Of a stretch of 64,000 bases of DNA, positions 1 to 10,133 are shown in pieces (position 1 is the stretch's first letter; every line of letters starts with the position of its first letter). Made by a program: the position numbers and the translations under genes. This DNA comes from Pegoplata infirma (taxonomy: Eukaryota; Arthropoda; Insecta; Diptera; Anthomyiidae), in the NCBI GenBank assembly GCA_963921195.1, contig OY992538.1, forward strand, positions 240,243,462 to 240,307,461. Reading direction: 5' to 3'. The notes below the pieces were generated by a model. It did not search any database and was not told where the DNA came from. It worked only from the letters and a program-made list of their open reading frames with translations.

Positions 1-259
1 ATTAAAAGTATTTTGATAGGGTTGTAAGATAATTGTATCAATTGTTTTTATTAGTAGGAAATTAACTTTAGTATTTTTTTCCATTAAAAATAAACTTTTC
101 AACTATTTAGTTAAAATGTTTGTACTATTAGTGTCCTTTACGCACTGTTTTTTAATGATATGAATTCACATTTAATTTTTCTATCGTTTGTATTATAATA
201 TGTATTAGAGTATATTATTAATACTGGTTAAATCACTTAAAGTTTGGAATTTTTTTCAG

Positions 260-313
260 GAGCTATTGCAAACACATCCGAGCGCGATTACACTTGATCC
301 AGATTCAAAATGA
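260..313 (+). CDS. Candidate terminal coding exon, unknown gene
   Basis: A polypyrimidine tract (GAATTTTTTTCAG) ends at 259 and looks like a good 3' splice site. The following bases are visibly less AT-rich than their surroundings. Read in phase 0 they give ELLQTHPSAITLDPDSK and a TGA stop at 311-313. The phase is not fixed: a second phase stays open for about 40 codons and the third stops after about 12 residues. I do not recognise the peptide. A polyadenylation-type AATAAA lies at 442-447, compatible with a short 3' UTR. If real, the upstream part of the gene lies left of the window. A chance match in AT-rich DNA is the main alternative. Confidence 0.3.
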   Translation, partial: ELLQTHPSAITLDPDSK

Positions 314-680
314 TAATCGTAACAGTTCTAAACATTTTTTTAAAAATCTGAAAAAATCAGGAAAAGTTTTTCTTTGCACCAAATAACATAAAATGAGGGG
401 TGAGAACGCAAACAAAAAATATATATTTTTTTAACCACTCTAATAAATACAGTACCTGACAATTTTATTATGGATACTGTAAAAAATGTGTAACGATATT
501 TTTTTTAGCTGCCTTCACAATGTGAATCTTAGGCACAGAGTGAATTAATAACTACTTGTTCGTTTTGAAATTTGAAATTCGATTGAAACAAGTTACATTT
601 TGGTTAATTTGTTTTAAACGGACTCCCACATTAAATTTTTTCATCCAGAAGAATAGAAGAAAACATAACGGTCTTTGTAG
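314..680. other. AT-rich non-coding stretch, possible 3' UTR
   Basis: No convincing open frame or repeat is visible. It holds poly-A and poly-T runs and one AATAAA hexamer at 442-447. If the exon at 260-313 is real, this would be its 3' untranslated region. Confidence 0.35.
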
Positions 681-688
681 TTTTAGAT

Positions 689-1080
689 CAGTGGTCCCCA
701 AACACACACAATCATATTTTGTCTTTGTATGAGTAAGATTGAACTCTCTCTTACTCAATGCACTTAGAGAAACTTATAGTAAATATATAAATACATTTAT
801 TCATATCAAAAATACAAAATATAATAAATGACATTGGTTAAAACGTAAAGCTATGTCACACTTAACATAGCGTGCCAAACTAAGCATTCTGGTCTTTCAA
901 AAATGTTCGCTTTACAAAATATTTACATTCAATTTCTTTATGATTATTTCTCTAAGTATATTTTGAGAAAGAAGAGAAGAGATAATTGTTTTTGTTTAAT
1001 GTATGAGCGCATGTAGGTGTGAGAGCACACTTCATTTTTATGAGAGCATTCTCACATGTGCGGTGTTTTGAAGATCTCTG
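689..1080. mobile_element. hAT-type MITE with 8-bp duplication
   Basis: The ends are CAGTGGTCCCCAAACA on the left and, read inward from the right, CAGAGATCTTCAAAACA. The element is flanked by exact 8-bp direct repeats TTTTAGAT at 681-688 and 1081-1088. An 8-bp target duplication and CAGTGGTYCYCAAAC-like termini are typical of the hAT superfamily. At 392 bp with no coding capacity it is a non-autonomous MITE. The interior has CAYATGTG-like short palindromes and CACACA runs. Confidence 0.8.
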
Positions 1081-1726
1081 TTTTAGATAGATCCCCTTTG
1101 ACGACCGAATAATTCGGTTAAAATAGAAAATTAATTGATGCAACAAATTTGTTGCTTCAGCTAAGTTTCTGTTATAATTCAGCAATGTGTCTGTTATACA
1201 CACACACTGAAAAAAAATACATACCTAACCAAAATTAAGGAAAAATATATTTGAAAATTTATCATGAATTTTCCTAAAATTAAGTTAAATTTAACTAAAA
1301 TATGAGAATTGGAATAGCCTAGCTCTGCATATCTGCTGGGGTCTCAAGACCCTAATTTTGGATCTAAAATTTGAAATTCCCGAGATTCTATATATGCACA
1401 TATCTCGGTAAATACTGCCAAGACGAGAACAAGATTTTGTTGCTCTTGACTCTTAATACACTTTTGCAAAGTACCCAAAAGCTCTTCGGCTAATAGTTTT
1501 TGAGTTATCCAGTTTTTAGGATTCTTAAGACCCTATAAGGCCCCTTATTACCGTATCTCAAAAACTAAGCCAGGTAGAACGAAACTGACAAACGTTTTGG
1601 GTCAAAGTCTTTGGAGACCCTTAAAGGACCCAACAGGGTCTCGAGTTAACAGGGTCTGAACCCATGGGGTCCGAACCCATTGGTCCAGGGTCTGGACCCA
1701 ATTTAGTCCTAAAATGTGAATGAACT

Positions 1727-1739
1727 AAAGTGTAATATA
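1727..1739. repeat. Left target-site duplication of SINE
   Basis: AAAGTGTAATATA matches 1889-1901 exactly, bracketing the tRNA-derived insertion. Confidence 0.8.
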
Positions 1740-1888
1740 TTTTTTTATTTTATTAACCGAGAACTGGTAACAATGACCTTCGTCTCGTTGTAGCGAAACA
1801 GACCAAGGCCTCTGGTGGGAATCGAACCCACGACCCCCAGACTCATAGGCTAGCACGCTACCAACTAGCCTACTGGGGCGCCTAAAAA
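1740..1888 (-). mobile_element. tRNA-derived SINE with 13-bp target duplication
   Basis: Read on the minus strand, the element begins with a tRNA-like head. It has an A-box-like TAGGCTAGTTGGTAGCG and an exact pol III B box GGTTCGATTCC (plus-strand positions about 1828-1838), then a tRNA-unrelated body and an A-rich tail (TTAATAAAATAAAAA). The insertion is bracketed by the direct repeat AAAGTGTAATATA at 1727-1739 and 1889-1901. The duplication and A-rich 3' end show L1-style retroposition. No functional tRNA gene is implied: the acceptor stem and cloverleaf are poor and a long 3' body follows. Confidence 0.8.
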
Positions 1889-1901
1889 AAAGTGTAATAT
1901 A
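1889..1901. repeat. Right target-site duplication of SINE
   Basis: Exact copy of AAAGTGTAATATA found at 1727-1739. Confidence 0.8.
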
Positions 1902-2329
1902 ATTTTTCCCATTTTCTAGTTAAAATTGGCTTAAAATTAAATAACTTTGTTTTTCTTACTTTTGGGAAAAGTATGAACTAAAACCAAGAAAAAATCTTTG
2001 CAGACAAATCATTCCCTCTTTTTCTCAAAAATTTAGTTTAATTTTCCCAGTTTTTAGTTCACTTTTTTTTTAGTGCACAGATAAACAAAATATCGAAGTT
2101 GGTGGGGGACACCTGTACCCCATTATATATGTATACAAATTATTTGTTTATGATATTTACTCTTAAATAATAAATTTTTATCGTTATTTTTAATTAATTT
2201 CTATAACCACGACCCCAAAGTAGGGCGGCCTAAAAAAAAATCGAATTTTCTAACCCATTTGGTCTAAGCGCAGGTCTATGAACATAATATGACATACAAA
2301 TGTTACATTTGTTGAGCAAAAATAAAAAA

Positions 2330-2570
2330 AAACTCGTAAAAATATCGTATTTTTCAAGGGTCGTTTTAGTTCTTCAAGGGGGAATTTTTTCCCCCTGGTC
2401 CGATTTTGCCAATCTTCGAATTTAACCTTACAAGTAACTTAAGAGATATTCTTGCCCAATTTCAGGGGTCTAGCTTTTTAGATTTGGACTGCATCGTTAT
2501 TTCTACAGACGGACGGACGGGCGGACATCGCTAGAATGTCTTAGATTCTATCATGGATCAATATTATATA
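2330..2570 (-). mobile_element. HINE sub-family E, 3' portion (interrupted)
   Basis: Read on the minus strand this resembles the sub-family E body seen at 35182-35400 and 62928-63255 (AATCGGA...GGGGGAA...CCCC segment). It continues to a (GGAC)n tract (about 2508-2527), the complement of the mini-me (GTCY)n microsatellite, and then the core GACATCGCTAGAATGTCTTA. The element resumes at 4611 after a 2-kb fold-back insertion. Confidence 0.65.
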
Positions 2571-4610
2571 TGGGGCATTCCAAGCCAAATCACTCACTTT
2601 TAGACCCGACCCCTTTCGATTTATTTTATTTTTGGATATGTTTTAGTCCTTATTAAATGCAACTTGGACACCAATTTTCAGCCTTTTATTCCAAGATGGT
2701 GTTAAGTAATCAATTTTTCAAAATGGCGATTTTCTCCAAAAAATTAAAAAATTGAAATTTTTAATTAATTTTGACCATTAAAAAATATAGATATTTTAAA
2801 AAAAGTTGGACAACGTTTTGTTGGTATTTATATGTAGTTTTAGAAAAAAAATATGAAAAAATTATTCGAAGTAATTGTCACTTATTTTTTGACGTTTAAA
2901 TATTAAAATCGACTTTTTGAAAAAGTCCGAAACCTTCGATTTTTTTGTAAAAAACTTTAAAAATTCTACTCTAAATTACGCAACTTTTAAGCTATAACTC
3001 GAGATGTGATCACAATTCTTTCTATTTTTTTTTTTAATTTTTAAAATTGCACCTTTTATGTTTTGGCTCTGATTTATTTTATATGGAGCTCCAAAAAAAA
3101 AAAATTGGTTGATACTGACCCTAACTTACCCTAAATATATTCATTTGGAGGTAAATATACGTCTCACAAAAATTTAGGACGATCGGACATGGGTAAGGCG
3201 TTTAGCATGGTCCTTGAAGTTTAAAAAACGGATTACAAGGAAAAATATGAATTTTTTTCTGTTTTCGAAATTTTTTTGGTATTTTAAGTTAAGTTTAAAT
3301 TCAAGTGATTACAGAATAATGATGTGGAGTAAAATGCCTTTCTAATAAGGTACTAAAAACAAAAATCGGTTGAAAATCAGCCAAGTAATTACAACTTCCC
3401 CAGGCATCTAGCGTGTGCCATACCACTTGATTAAAAAATACGAGTCCCTTTTTTTAAATTTATTGAAATTTTCTACTGTAATAACATTTTTTCATTATTC
3501 ATGTTTCAGTGTAATATTTTTTTGGTTTTTCCAAATTTTAAAACAAAAAAATGAATTTTTTTTTTAAATAGAGATTTCAAAAGGGTGTTGAAAATGCAGG
3601 CATTTTTAGTACTAATTTAAAAAATGTTAGCAAAACACAATATGAAAAATACTTGTCATCTAATTACATTTAAACTTGAAGAATAAAAAAATGTTATTAC
3701 AGCAGAAAATTTCAATGAATTTCCAAAATTATTAAGTATTATATTGCTTAATCAAGTGTTTTGCCATACGTTAGATGCCTGGGGAAGTTGTAATAACTTG
3801 GCTGATTTTCAACCGATTTCAGTCTTTTGTACCTTATTAGAGAGGCATTTTACTCCGTATTATAATTCTGTGACCACATGAATTAAAACTTAACTAAAAT
3901 ACCAAAAAAAAATGAGAAAACAGAAAAAAATTCATATTTTTCCTTGTAATCCGTTTTTTAAACTTCAAGGCCCATGCGGAACACCTTATCCATGTCCGAT
4001 CGTTCTTAATTTTTGTGAGGCGTATTTTTGCCTCGAAATGAATATATCTGGGGTAAGTTAGGGTCAGTATCTACCAATGTAATTTTTTTGGAGCACCATA
4101 TAAAATAAATCAGAGTCAAAAAATAAAAGGTGCAATTTTCAAAATTTGAAAAAAAATAGAACAAATTGCGATCACATCTCGAATTATGGCTTAAAAGTTG
4201 CGAAATTAAGAGTAGAACTTTTAGACGTTTGTAAAAAAAAATCGAAGGTTTTGGACTTTTTCAAAAAGTCGATTTTAATTTTTAAACGTTAAAAAATAAG
4301 TGATAATTACTTCGAATAATTTTTTTAATATTTTTTTCTAAAACTACATTTAAATGCCAACAAAACGTTGTCCAACTTTTTTTAAGATATCTATATTTTT
4401 AACTGGTCAAAATTAATTGAAAATTTTAATTTTTCCATTTTTTGGAAAAAATCGCCATTTTGAAAAATTGATTACTCAACACCATCTTAGAATAAAAGGC
4501 TAAAAATTGGTGTCCAAGTTGCATTTAATAAGTACTAAAACATATCCAAAAATAAAATAAATCGAAAGGGGTCGGGTCTAAAAGTGAGTGATTTGGCCTG
4601 GAATGCCCCA
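2571..4610. mobile_element. 2-kb fold-back element, TGGGGC termini
   Basis: The left end TGGGGCATTCCAAGCCAAAT is mirrored at the right end as ATTTGGCCTGGAATGCCCCA. Inverted similarity runs inward about 940 bp on each side; for example GCATCTAGCGTG near 3400 pairs with its counterpart near 3770. Only a short centre near 3515-3650 is unpaired. TA lies outside both ends, consistent with a TA target duplication. No transposase frame is visible. It sits inside a HINE, whose halves line up when it is removed. Arm divergence is modest, with scattered substitutions and small indels. Confidence 0.85.
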
Positions 4611-4702
4611 TATACTTTGTGGGGTCCCCGACCTTTATTTCAATGTGTTACACACGGAATGACAAAGTGAATATACCCCCATACTGTGGTTGGAGGGTAT
4701 AG
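4611..4702 (-). mobile_element. HINE sub-family E, 5' portion (continuation)
   Basis: This holds the conserved 5' region on the minus strand: TATACTTTGTGGGGTCCCCGACC, then a GTTACACACGGAATGACAAA segment and a TATACCC...GGGTATA inverted pair ending at 4702. It continues the element broken at 2570. Confidence 0.7.
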
Positions 4703-5518
4703 AAACTTGAGGGTTTTGTTATTGAAATGTCAAATTTCATTTGCTTTTGGATTCATCCCATTCCGATTTTGGTTGTTGCACTGTGCAATTTTTACTTTGT
4801 TAGCGTACTAACGAAAAAAATTGTTTTAGCCAGACAAATTCGAATTCGAAAAAAATGTAAAGCCTTGGTTTCTGCTGTTCTAAAACTAACGGAGAAAAAC
4901 TTTTGCCTTAAAGTCCTCTCCTTGATGATCACTTAATTAATTAAATGTTTGATAAAATTTATTTGTCAGCATTTTTATATTTCCTACATGATTTTTTTCT
5001 TCAAGAATAAATAAACTTTTGCACTAAATATTGTATAAAATTATTATTTGTTTTCAATTGTTACTAGTTGCAACTTAAGGAAAGAATAATGCTAAAAAAA
5101 GAACATTTTCAGGCTGCTGATAATGAACATGTTTTGTAACAATAAAAAAATGCATGTAAATATTTCTGTTTTCAAATATGCATGTAGTACTTACATTCCT
5201 ACCTTTTGTTCTTGTGAATATCTACTCTTGTGTATGAATGTTTGTGCTCATTTAATATACAAACACTTATTATCACACTCTGTAGAGGGGGGGGGGGGGG
5301 GGAGGGAGAGGGTAAGGGGAAATTTAAACAATAAAACAAGAAACATAATGCAACCAACGAAGGAAAAAAATATTAAAAGGAAACTTAAACTACAAAACAG
5401 GAAACTTTGCTACAGGGCGAAAGAGGGATAAACACAACAATAACAAAAAAAAATCCATAATAACACTAACATGTTCAAATCTTTTTAACATTTTAATAAA
5501 ACAACTATCTCTAAACAT
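4703..5518. other. Unassigned non-coding DNA with poly-G run
   Basis: Mostly low-complexity AT-rich DNA without a recognised repeat. Open frames at 4727-4936 and 5123-5431 have no recognisable motifs and look like chance. A run of 16 G residues occupies 5287-5302. Confidence 0.4.
5287..5302 (+). repeat. 16-nt poly-G tract
   Basis: A homopolymer G16 followed by GA-rich sequence, striking in such AT-rich surroundings. It could form a G-quadruplex or reflect sequencing or slippage variation. Confidence 0.85.
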
Positions 5519-5863
5519 TAGGGTTTCTTTCTATACCGGGAAATACAGGAATAAGTATTTTTTTTTTTTTTTAAATCCCAATAAGAAAAACTTTTATTGG
5601 GGTATTAGAATCTTAAAAAAACTTTTCGTTATATAAAGTTTCGAAAGTTCCAGTTAACTTTATAAAAATGTTTAACATTGAACAAATCCTTTTTAGGCTT
5701 CAATAATAACGAACAAATCCTGAGAACTAGAAACCCTACTGCACAAAAATATAAAAAACAAAGCTGCTAATATTTCCGAGTTGAGTTTTTTTTTCATATC
5801 CTGGAAAAATCGTTTCTTGATCTTCAATGGAAACGAAAAAAGTTCTGGAAACTAGAAGCCCTA
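5519..5863. mobile_element. Possible MITE with TAGGGTTTCT termini
   Basis: The left end TAGGGTTTCT at 5519 is mirrored by AGAAACCCTA ending near 5738, and again by a diverged AGAAGCCCTA ending at 5863. The right-end segment (CTGRRAACTAGAARCCCTACT) therefore appears twice. No clear target duplication was found, so this is tentative. Confidence 0.35.
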
Positions 5864-6070
5864 CTAGACATACACACATGCACTCAAACAAACATACTTA
5901 AACATTCATAACAAAGTTGTATTGTTATTGCTATTTGTCGTTACAAATGTTGCCATTACATTAACATAAAAAAGAAGCAACAACATTGAAAGCAGCAGCA
6001 GCACAAACAACAGAAACAATAAGAAAACATTTTAAATATGTATGTGTGTATTAAAATTATAAATGCATAC

Positions 6071-6390
6071 GAGACATTTCATGCCAAATCACAAATTTTC
6101 GGACACGACCCACTTCGATTTTGTACACCAATTTAAGCGTTTTATTCCAAGAGAGGTTTGAGTAATCGATTTTTCAAAGTTGCTATTTTTTTAAAACAAT
6201 TAAAATTGTCAAAATTAAAATTTTGGCCAGTAAAAATATCGATATCTTAAAAAAAGTTGGACAACATTTTGTTGGTATTCAAATGTAGTTGTAGAAAAAA
6301 AAAATTAACAAAATTTTCGAACTAATTAAAAAATGAGCGAAATCGAAGGGAGCCGTGCCCGAAAATATGTGATTTGGCACGGAATGCCCC
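6071..6390. mobile_element. Short fold-back related to the TGGGGC family
   Basis: The left end (GAGACATTTCATGCCAAATC) and right end (GATTTGGCACGGAATGCCCC) are inverted copies. The subterminal sequence (GGACACGACC, CTTCGATTT, TTATTCCAAGA, GATTTTTCAAA) matches the arm of the 2571-4610 element. It looks like an internally deleted 320-bp derivative. The TA flank is not preserved on the right. Confidence 0.7.
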
Positions 6391-6786
6391 AGACATTTAA
6401 ACGTATGTACATAAATGTGCATTTAGAAAAATTCATTTTAAATTTAGAAAACAATACTCATACACACACACTCATACACACATACAAATGCACACATTGA
6501 AATAACAGCAACATTTCTATGCATGACCTTTTGTTTATATTTATGAACACTTGAACATTTTTCTTGTATTTTCATTTTAGCCAAACATTTTAGTTTAATT
6601 AAATTTTAACAAAAGTTTGTTAAGTTCGTTCAGCCAAACAACCTGAACTTTGGTTTAAATATTATTATTTTTTATTTAAATAACACACACTCACATATAC
6701 ACGTACAGATATACTTTGCTAGTGTTGTATGCCACAGTGGGTCAGATATTATGCACAGGGGTTTTCTGGAGTTAGAAATATTCAAC
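6391..6786. other. Non-coding DNA with CACACA-type runs
   Basis: AT-rich with ACACAC and CATACA tracts. No element boundaries or coding potential recognised. Confidence 0.4.
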
Positions 6787-6839
6787 ATATCCATTAGGGG
6801 TGGGATAGTGCACGAGTTTTCGATTTCGACACGCTAGAA

Positions 6840-7880
6840 CCGCTTATTTTGTGAGGTTCGTAAAAAAAATGCATGGGCCAAAAAATGGGGCAGATCGGAT
6901 AGGATCTAGGGGTCGCTCATCGGGGTCAAAGTTGGGCGTAGAGGGGAAAAAATCCACAAAAAGGCCTAAAACTCCCCTGGTTTTACTCCTAGAGGGGTCA
7001 AATGTGAGACCGGCCCCCATTATTTTTTCCCCCTGAACACTTTTGCCAAACATACCTAAGCCCTATCTCCAATCCCTAAGGGGGGTCCCATACAAAGGCT
7101 CAATTTTTAAAAAATCTTGCTCCTACCGCTCTAGCTGTCCTAGAAGTCACCCTAGAGGAATCAAATGTATGACCGACCCCCAATATTTTTTCAACCCCAA
7201 CATTTTCTTAGAACATACCTACCCCGTATCTTCAATCCTTAGGGTGGTCCCCATACATTTTTTTTTATTTTTTCTTAAATTGTCATATTAAATCAGCTCC
7301 TACCGGTACAATGGTGCCTCCTAGAGGGGTCATTATCAAGACCAACCCCCATTAATTTTTAGCCCCCAACACTTCTTCTGAACATACCAATTCCATATCT
7401 CCAATTCCTAAGGGGTCTCCCACACAAAATGACATTTTTGTAAAACTTGCTCTCACCGCTCTAACTATCGCAGGGGTGACCCTAGAGAAGTTAAATGTGT
7501 GACCGACCCCCAATATTTTTTCAGCCCCAACATTTTCCCCAAACAAACCTACCGTCTATTTTAAAGCCTCAAGGGTGTCCCCACACATTTTTTTTATTTT
7601 TTAATTTTTTTTATAAAATCTGCGCTTACCGCTCCCATTCTGCCTTTTAGGAACGGTAAATGCAGACTGACCCCCATTAATTTTTGCCCCCTACATTTTT
7701 TCTGAACATACCTACGCCGTATTTCCACTTTGTAGGGGTGCTCCCCTGGGGAAAACTAAATTAGTAATGTATGTAGAGAAGTCAAATGTATGACCTGCCC
7801 ATATATTTTTTTTGCCAAAACATTTTCTTCAAACATACCTACCCTCTATCTTCAATTTTTTTATTTATTTTATCAAGAAA
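6840..7880. repeat. Subterminal tandem-repeat array, left arm of copy 1
   Basis: Roughly six or seven diverged units of about 150-165 bp. Each carries a core like CTCCTACCGCTCTA, then CCTAGAGGGGTCA, GACC(G/A)ACCCCCA, a CCCCAACA block, GAACATACCTA, a TATCTCCAAT block and CCTAAGGGG. Units become AT-rich towards their ends. The same array is inverted at 9170-10090 and recurs in copy 2. Confidence 0.75.
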
Positions 7881-7985
7881 TCCGAGGTCTTTAATTTGTA
7901 ATTTAATAGTAACTTTTGTTAAGCGTAAAAAAATATTTTTTTTAACTTGAAAATAATAAAAAATGATAAATAATATAACTATAAA

Positions 7986-9140
7986 TCATATTAATTTATT
8001 TTTATCGTGTGATGGATATTGTTTTCGATTTTCGGCCACGACCTGAAGAAAAACTATTTTTTCCTCCTCGTTACGGCACAACACGTTGTTATAGTCGTCT
8101 ATTAATTTTACGCCTCTTTCGGCAGCGTCGTTGACAACATGTAATTTACGTAATATTTGCAGCGCTCGCTGGTAGTCCTGACGATTTTCCCAAGTATTTG
8201 GATCGGAAGCAATGAAATTTGTTGTTATTCCGAAGCGTGCAAAAAATTTTGGGGTCTGAGGTGTGACGTAGTGGCTTAAATCAGTTTTCATCAGTTCTTG
8301 ATTCACTTGTTTCGATGCCATGTTAATTCTTTTCACACCTTCGAATCCAACAACATGTACTGGAGGATTACAATCCTTGTTGCCACTGTCGCCGCTATCC
8401 TCTGAGGCATCTTCTTCCCCGATATCATCGTCTTCTTCTTCCTCGCTGTCTTCGTAAGACGATTCGTCCATCTCATAGTCAGATAACTCTTCCTCCAATT
8501 CCTCTTTCTCTTCTTCAAATATACGAATTGCATTCGACATTTTTCGTTTTATTTCACAAGAGATATTCGGATCAAATAGTGCGAGAGCAACAGCTTCGCC
8601 ACTGAGATACCAGAGATGTCCACAGAATCTCTTGACCAATCGTTGCGACAGAATCTTATCAATTGAAGCATAATTGGCAATCGCTTTCAAAAAATTCAAA
8701 TCATTATTTGGAGCTTCTATTGCTTTGGTAGCGCTAAACCAAGCTTTTACGTAAATTGTTATGATGAAAACGGTCACATCAAGAAGTGCATTTAATTCTT
8801 TGTTGGCCAAACCGATATATTTTCGGAACAAAAACATTTTTAGGCAATATATGCCTTTTGCCATCCATCGAGCATTAGTCCTGGTGGGCTAAAATGCTTA
8901 TTAGGAATATTTTCGCCAAGGTATAATAAAACAATTTCAAGAAACTCCTTCTAAGTAGTCGTCTCTGGGTTGCTTTTCTTTTATATGAGCCCAACAAAAC
9001 AACTTGATGTCAGTTTGGACTTGAGCTGGTATGTTGCCTGCCACTTACTCATCTTATATGCCAAGACTGTACGGTCTGTCCTTTATATTTTCCCACTGCT
9101 CTTTAAAACGCGCAAACATTAGCACTCCTGGTCCAGACAT
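7986..9140 (-). pseudogene. Decayed transposon protein with acidic region, copy 1
   Basis: The open part (8864 down to 7986) encodes 292 residues starting MAKGIYCLK. A hydrophobic helix-like stretch covers about residues 26-46. The motif HLWYLSGEAVALALFD is at 83-98. A very acidic Glu/Asp/Ser segment spans about 116-160. VVNDAAERGVKLI is at 243-255, followed by an EEEK...VVAENRKQYP tail. Upstream, the same protein continues to a probable start at 9140 (MSGPGVLMFARFKEQW), but in-frame stops and a small deletion near 8870-9060 interrupt it. From memory, similar motifs occur in uncharacterised multicopy proteins of arthropods and cnidarians. I infer a transposon-encoded protein, and the Glu of AERG might be catalytic, but this is unproven. 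Confidence 0.7.
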
Positions 9141-9169
9141 TTTGCCGAATTTGGTTTCAAACACTTAGT

Positions 9170-10090
9170 TTTCCCCAGGGGAGCACCCCTACAAAGTGGA
9201 AATACGGCGTAGGTATGTTCAGAAAAAATGTAGGGAGCCAAAATTAATGGGGGTCAGTCTGCATTTCCCGCCCCTAAAAGGTACAGTGGGAGCGGTAGGC
9301 GCAAATTTTATAAAAAAAAAATTAAAAAATAAAAAATTGTGTGGGGACACCCTTAAGGCTTCAAAATAGAGGGTAGGTTTGTTTGGGGAAAATGTTGGGG
9401 CTGAAAAAATATTTAACTTCTCTAGGGTCACCCCTGCGATAGTTAGAGCGGTGGGAGCAAGATTTACAAAAATGTCGTTTTGTGTGGGAGACCCCTTAGG
9501 AATTGGAGATATGGAATTGGTATGTTCAGAAGAAGTGTTGGGGGCTAAAAATTAATGTGGGTTGGTCTTGATAATGACCCCTCTAGGAGGCACCATTGGG
9601 CCGGTAGGAGCTGATTTAATATGACAATTTAAGAAAAAATAAAAAAAAAATGTATGGGGACCACCCTAAGGATTGAAGATAGGGGGTAGGTATGTTCTAA
9701 GAAAATGTTGGGGATGAAAAAATATTGGGGGTCGGTCATACATTTGATTCCTCTAGGGTGACTTCTAGGACAGCTAGAGCGGTAGAAGAAAGATTTTTTA
9801 AAAATTGAACCTTTGTATGGGACCCCCCTTAGGGATTGGAGATAGGGCTTAGGTATGTTTAGCAAAAGTGTTCAGAAAGAAAAAATAAAGGGGGCCGGTC
9901 TCACATTTGACCCCTCTAGGAGCAAAACCAGGGGAGTTTTGGGGCTTTTTGTGGATTTTTTCCCCTCTACGCCCAACTTTGACCCCGATGAGCGACCCCT
10001 AGATCCTATCCGACCTCCCCCATTTTTTGGCTCATACACTTTTTTTACCAACCTCACAAAATGGGCGGTTCTAGCGTTTCCAAATATTGC
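9170..10090. repeat. Subterminal tandem-repeat array, right arm of copy 1
   Basis: Inverted counterpart of 6840-7880, with the same units of about 150-165 bp on the opposite strand. It closes with GGAAAAAATCC and GATGAGCGACCCCTAGATCC blocks before the terminal repeat. Confidence 0.75.
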
Positions 10091-10133
10091 TGCTTAAAAT
10101 CTCACACAACACTATCCCACCCTTAATATCCAT

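Larger units (their letters stand above)
1205..2075. mobile_element. Non-autonomous element with CACTRAAAAAAAA termini
   Basis: The left end reads CACTGAAAAAAAATAC; the right end read inward is CACTAAAAAAAAAGTGAAC. Subterminal regions share AAATTAAGTT/AATTTTCCYA-type motifs in opposite orientation. The immediate flank on each side is CA, which could be a 2-bp duplication but lies in a CACACA run. The interior holds GGGTCT/AGACCC motifs in both orientations (about 1340-1690), which could fold. A SINE is inserted at 1740-1888, so this element is older than the SINE. Confidence 0.5.
6795..10125 (-). mobile_element. hAT-like 3.3-kb transposon, copy 1
   Basis: Termini are TAGGGGTGGGATAGTG on the left and, read inward from the right, TAAGGGTGGGATAGTG. 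Exact 8-bp duplications ATATCCAT flank it at 6787-6794 and 10126-10133. About 1.0-1.1 kb on each side is an inverted arm, itself made of tandem diverged sub-repeats. Between the arms is a decayed coding region on the minus strand (7986-9140). The 8-bp duplication and TARGGG ends suggest the hAT superfamily, but I do not see a classical hAT transposase, so the assignment is provisional. A second copy is at 31977-35173. Confidence 0.8.

Noticed and set aside
1807..1881. Functional tRNA gene on the minus strand.
   Set aside because: It is the head of an insertion with a 3' body, A-rich tail and 13-bp duplication, so a SINE.
4727..4936. 69-residue frame with hydrophobic start.
   Set aside because: No family motif, immediately after a HINE end, AT-driven composition.
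5113..5139. Eight-residue frame after GAACATTTTCAG (AADNEHVL, stop).
   Set aside because: Too short and the pyrimidine tract is weak.
6844..7546. Several open frames of 60-80 residues in the arms of the hAT-like elements.
   Set aside because: They follow the tandem repeat units and recur on both strands in all four arms; repeat shadows, not genes.
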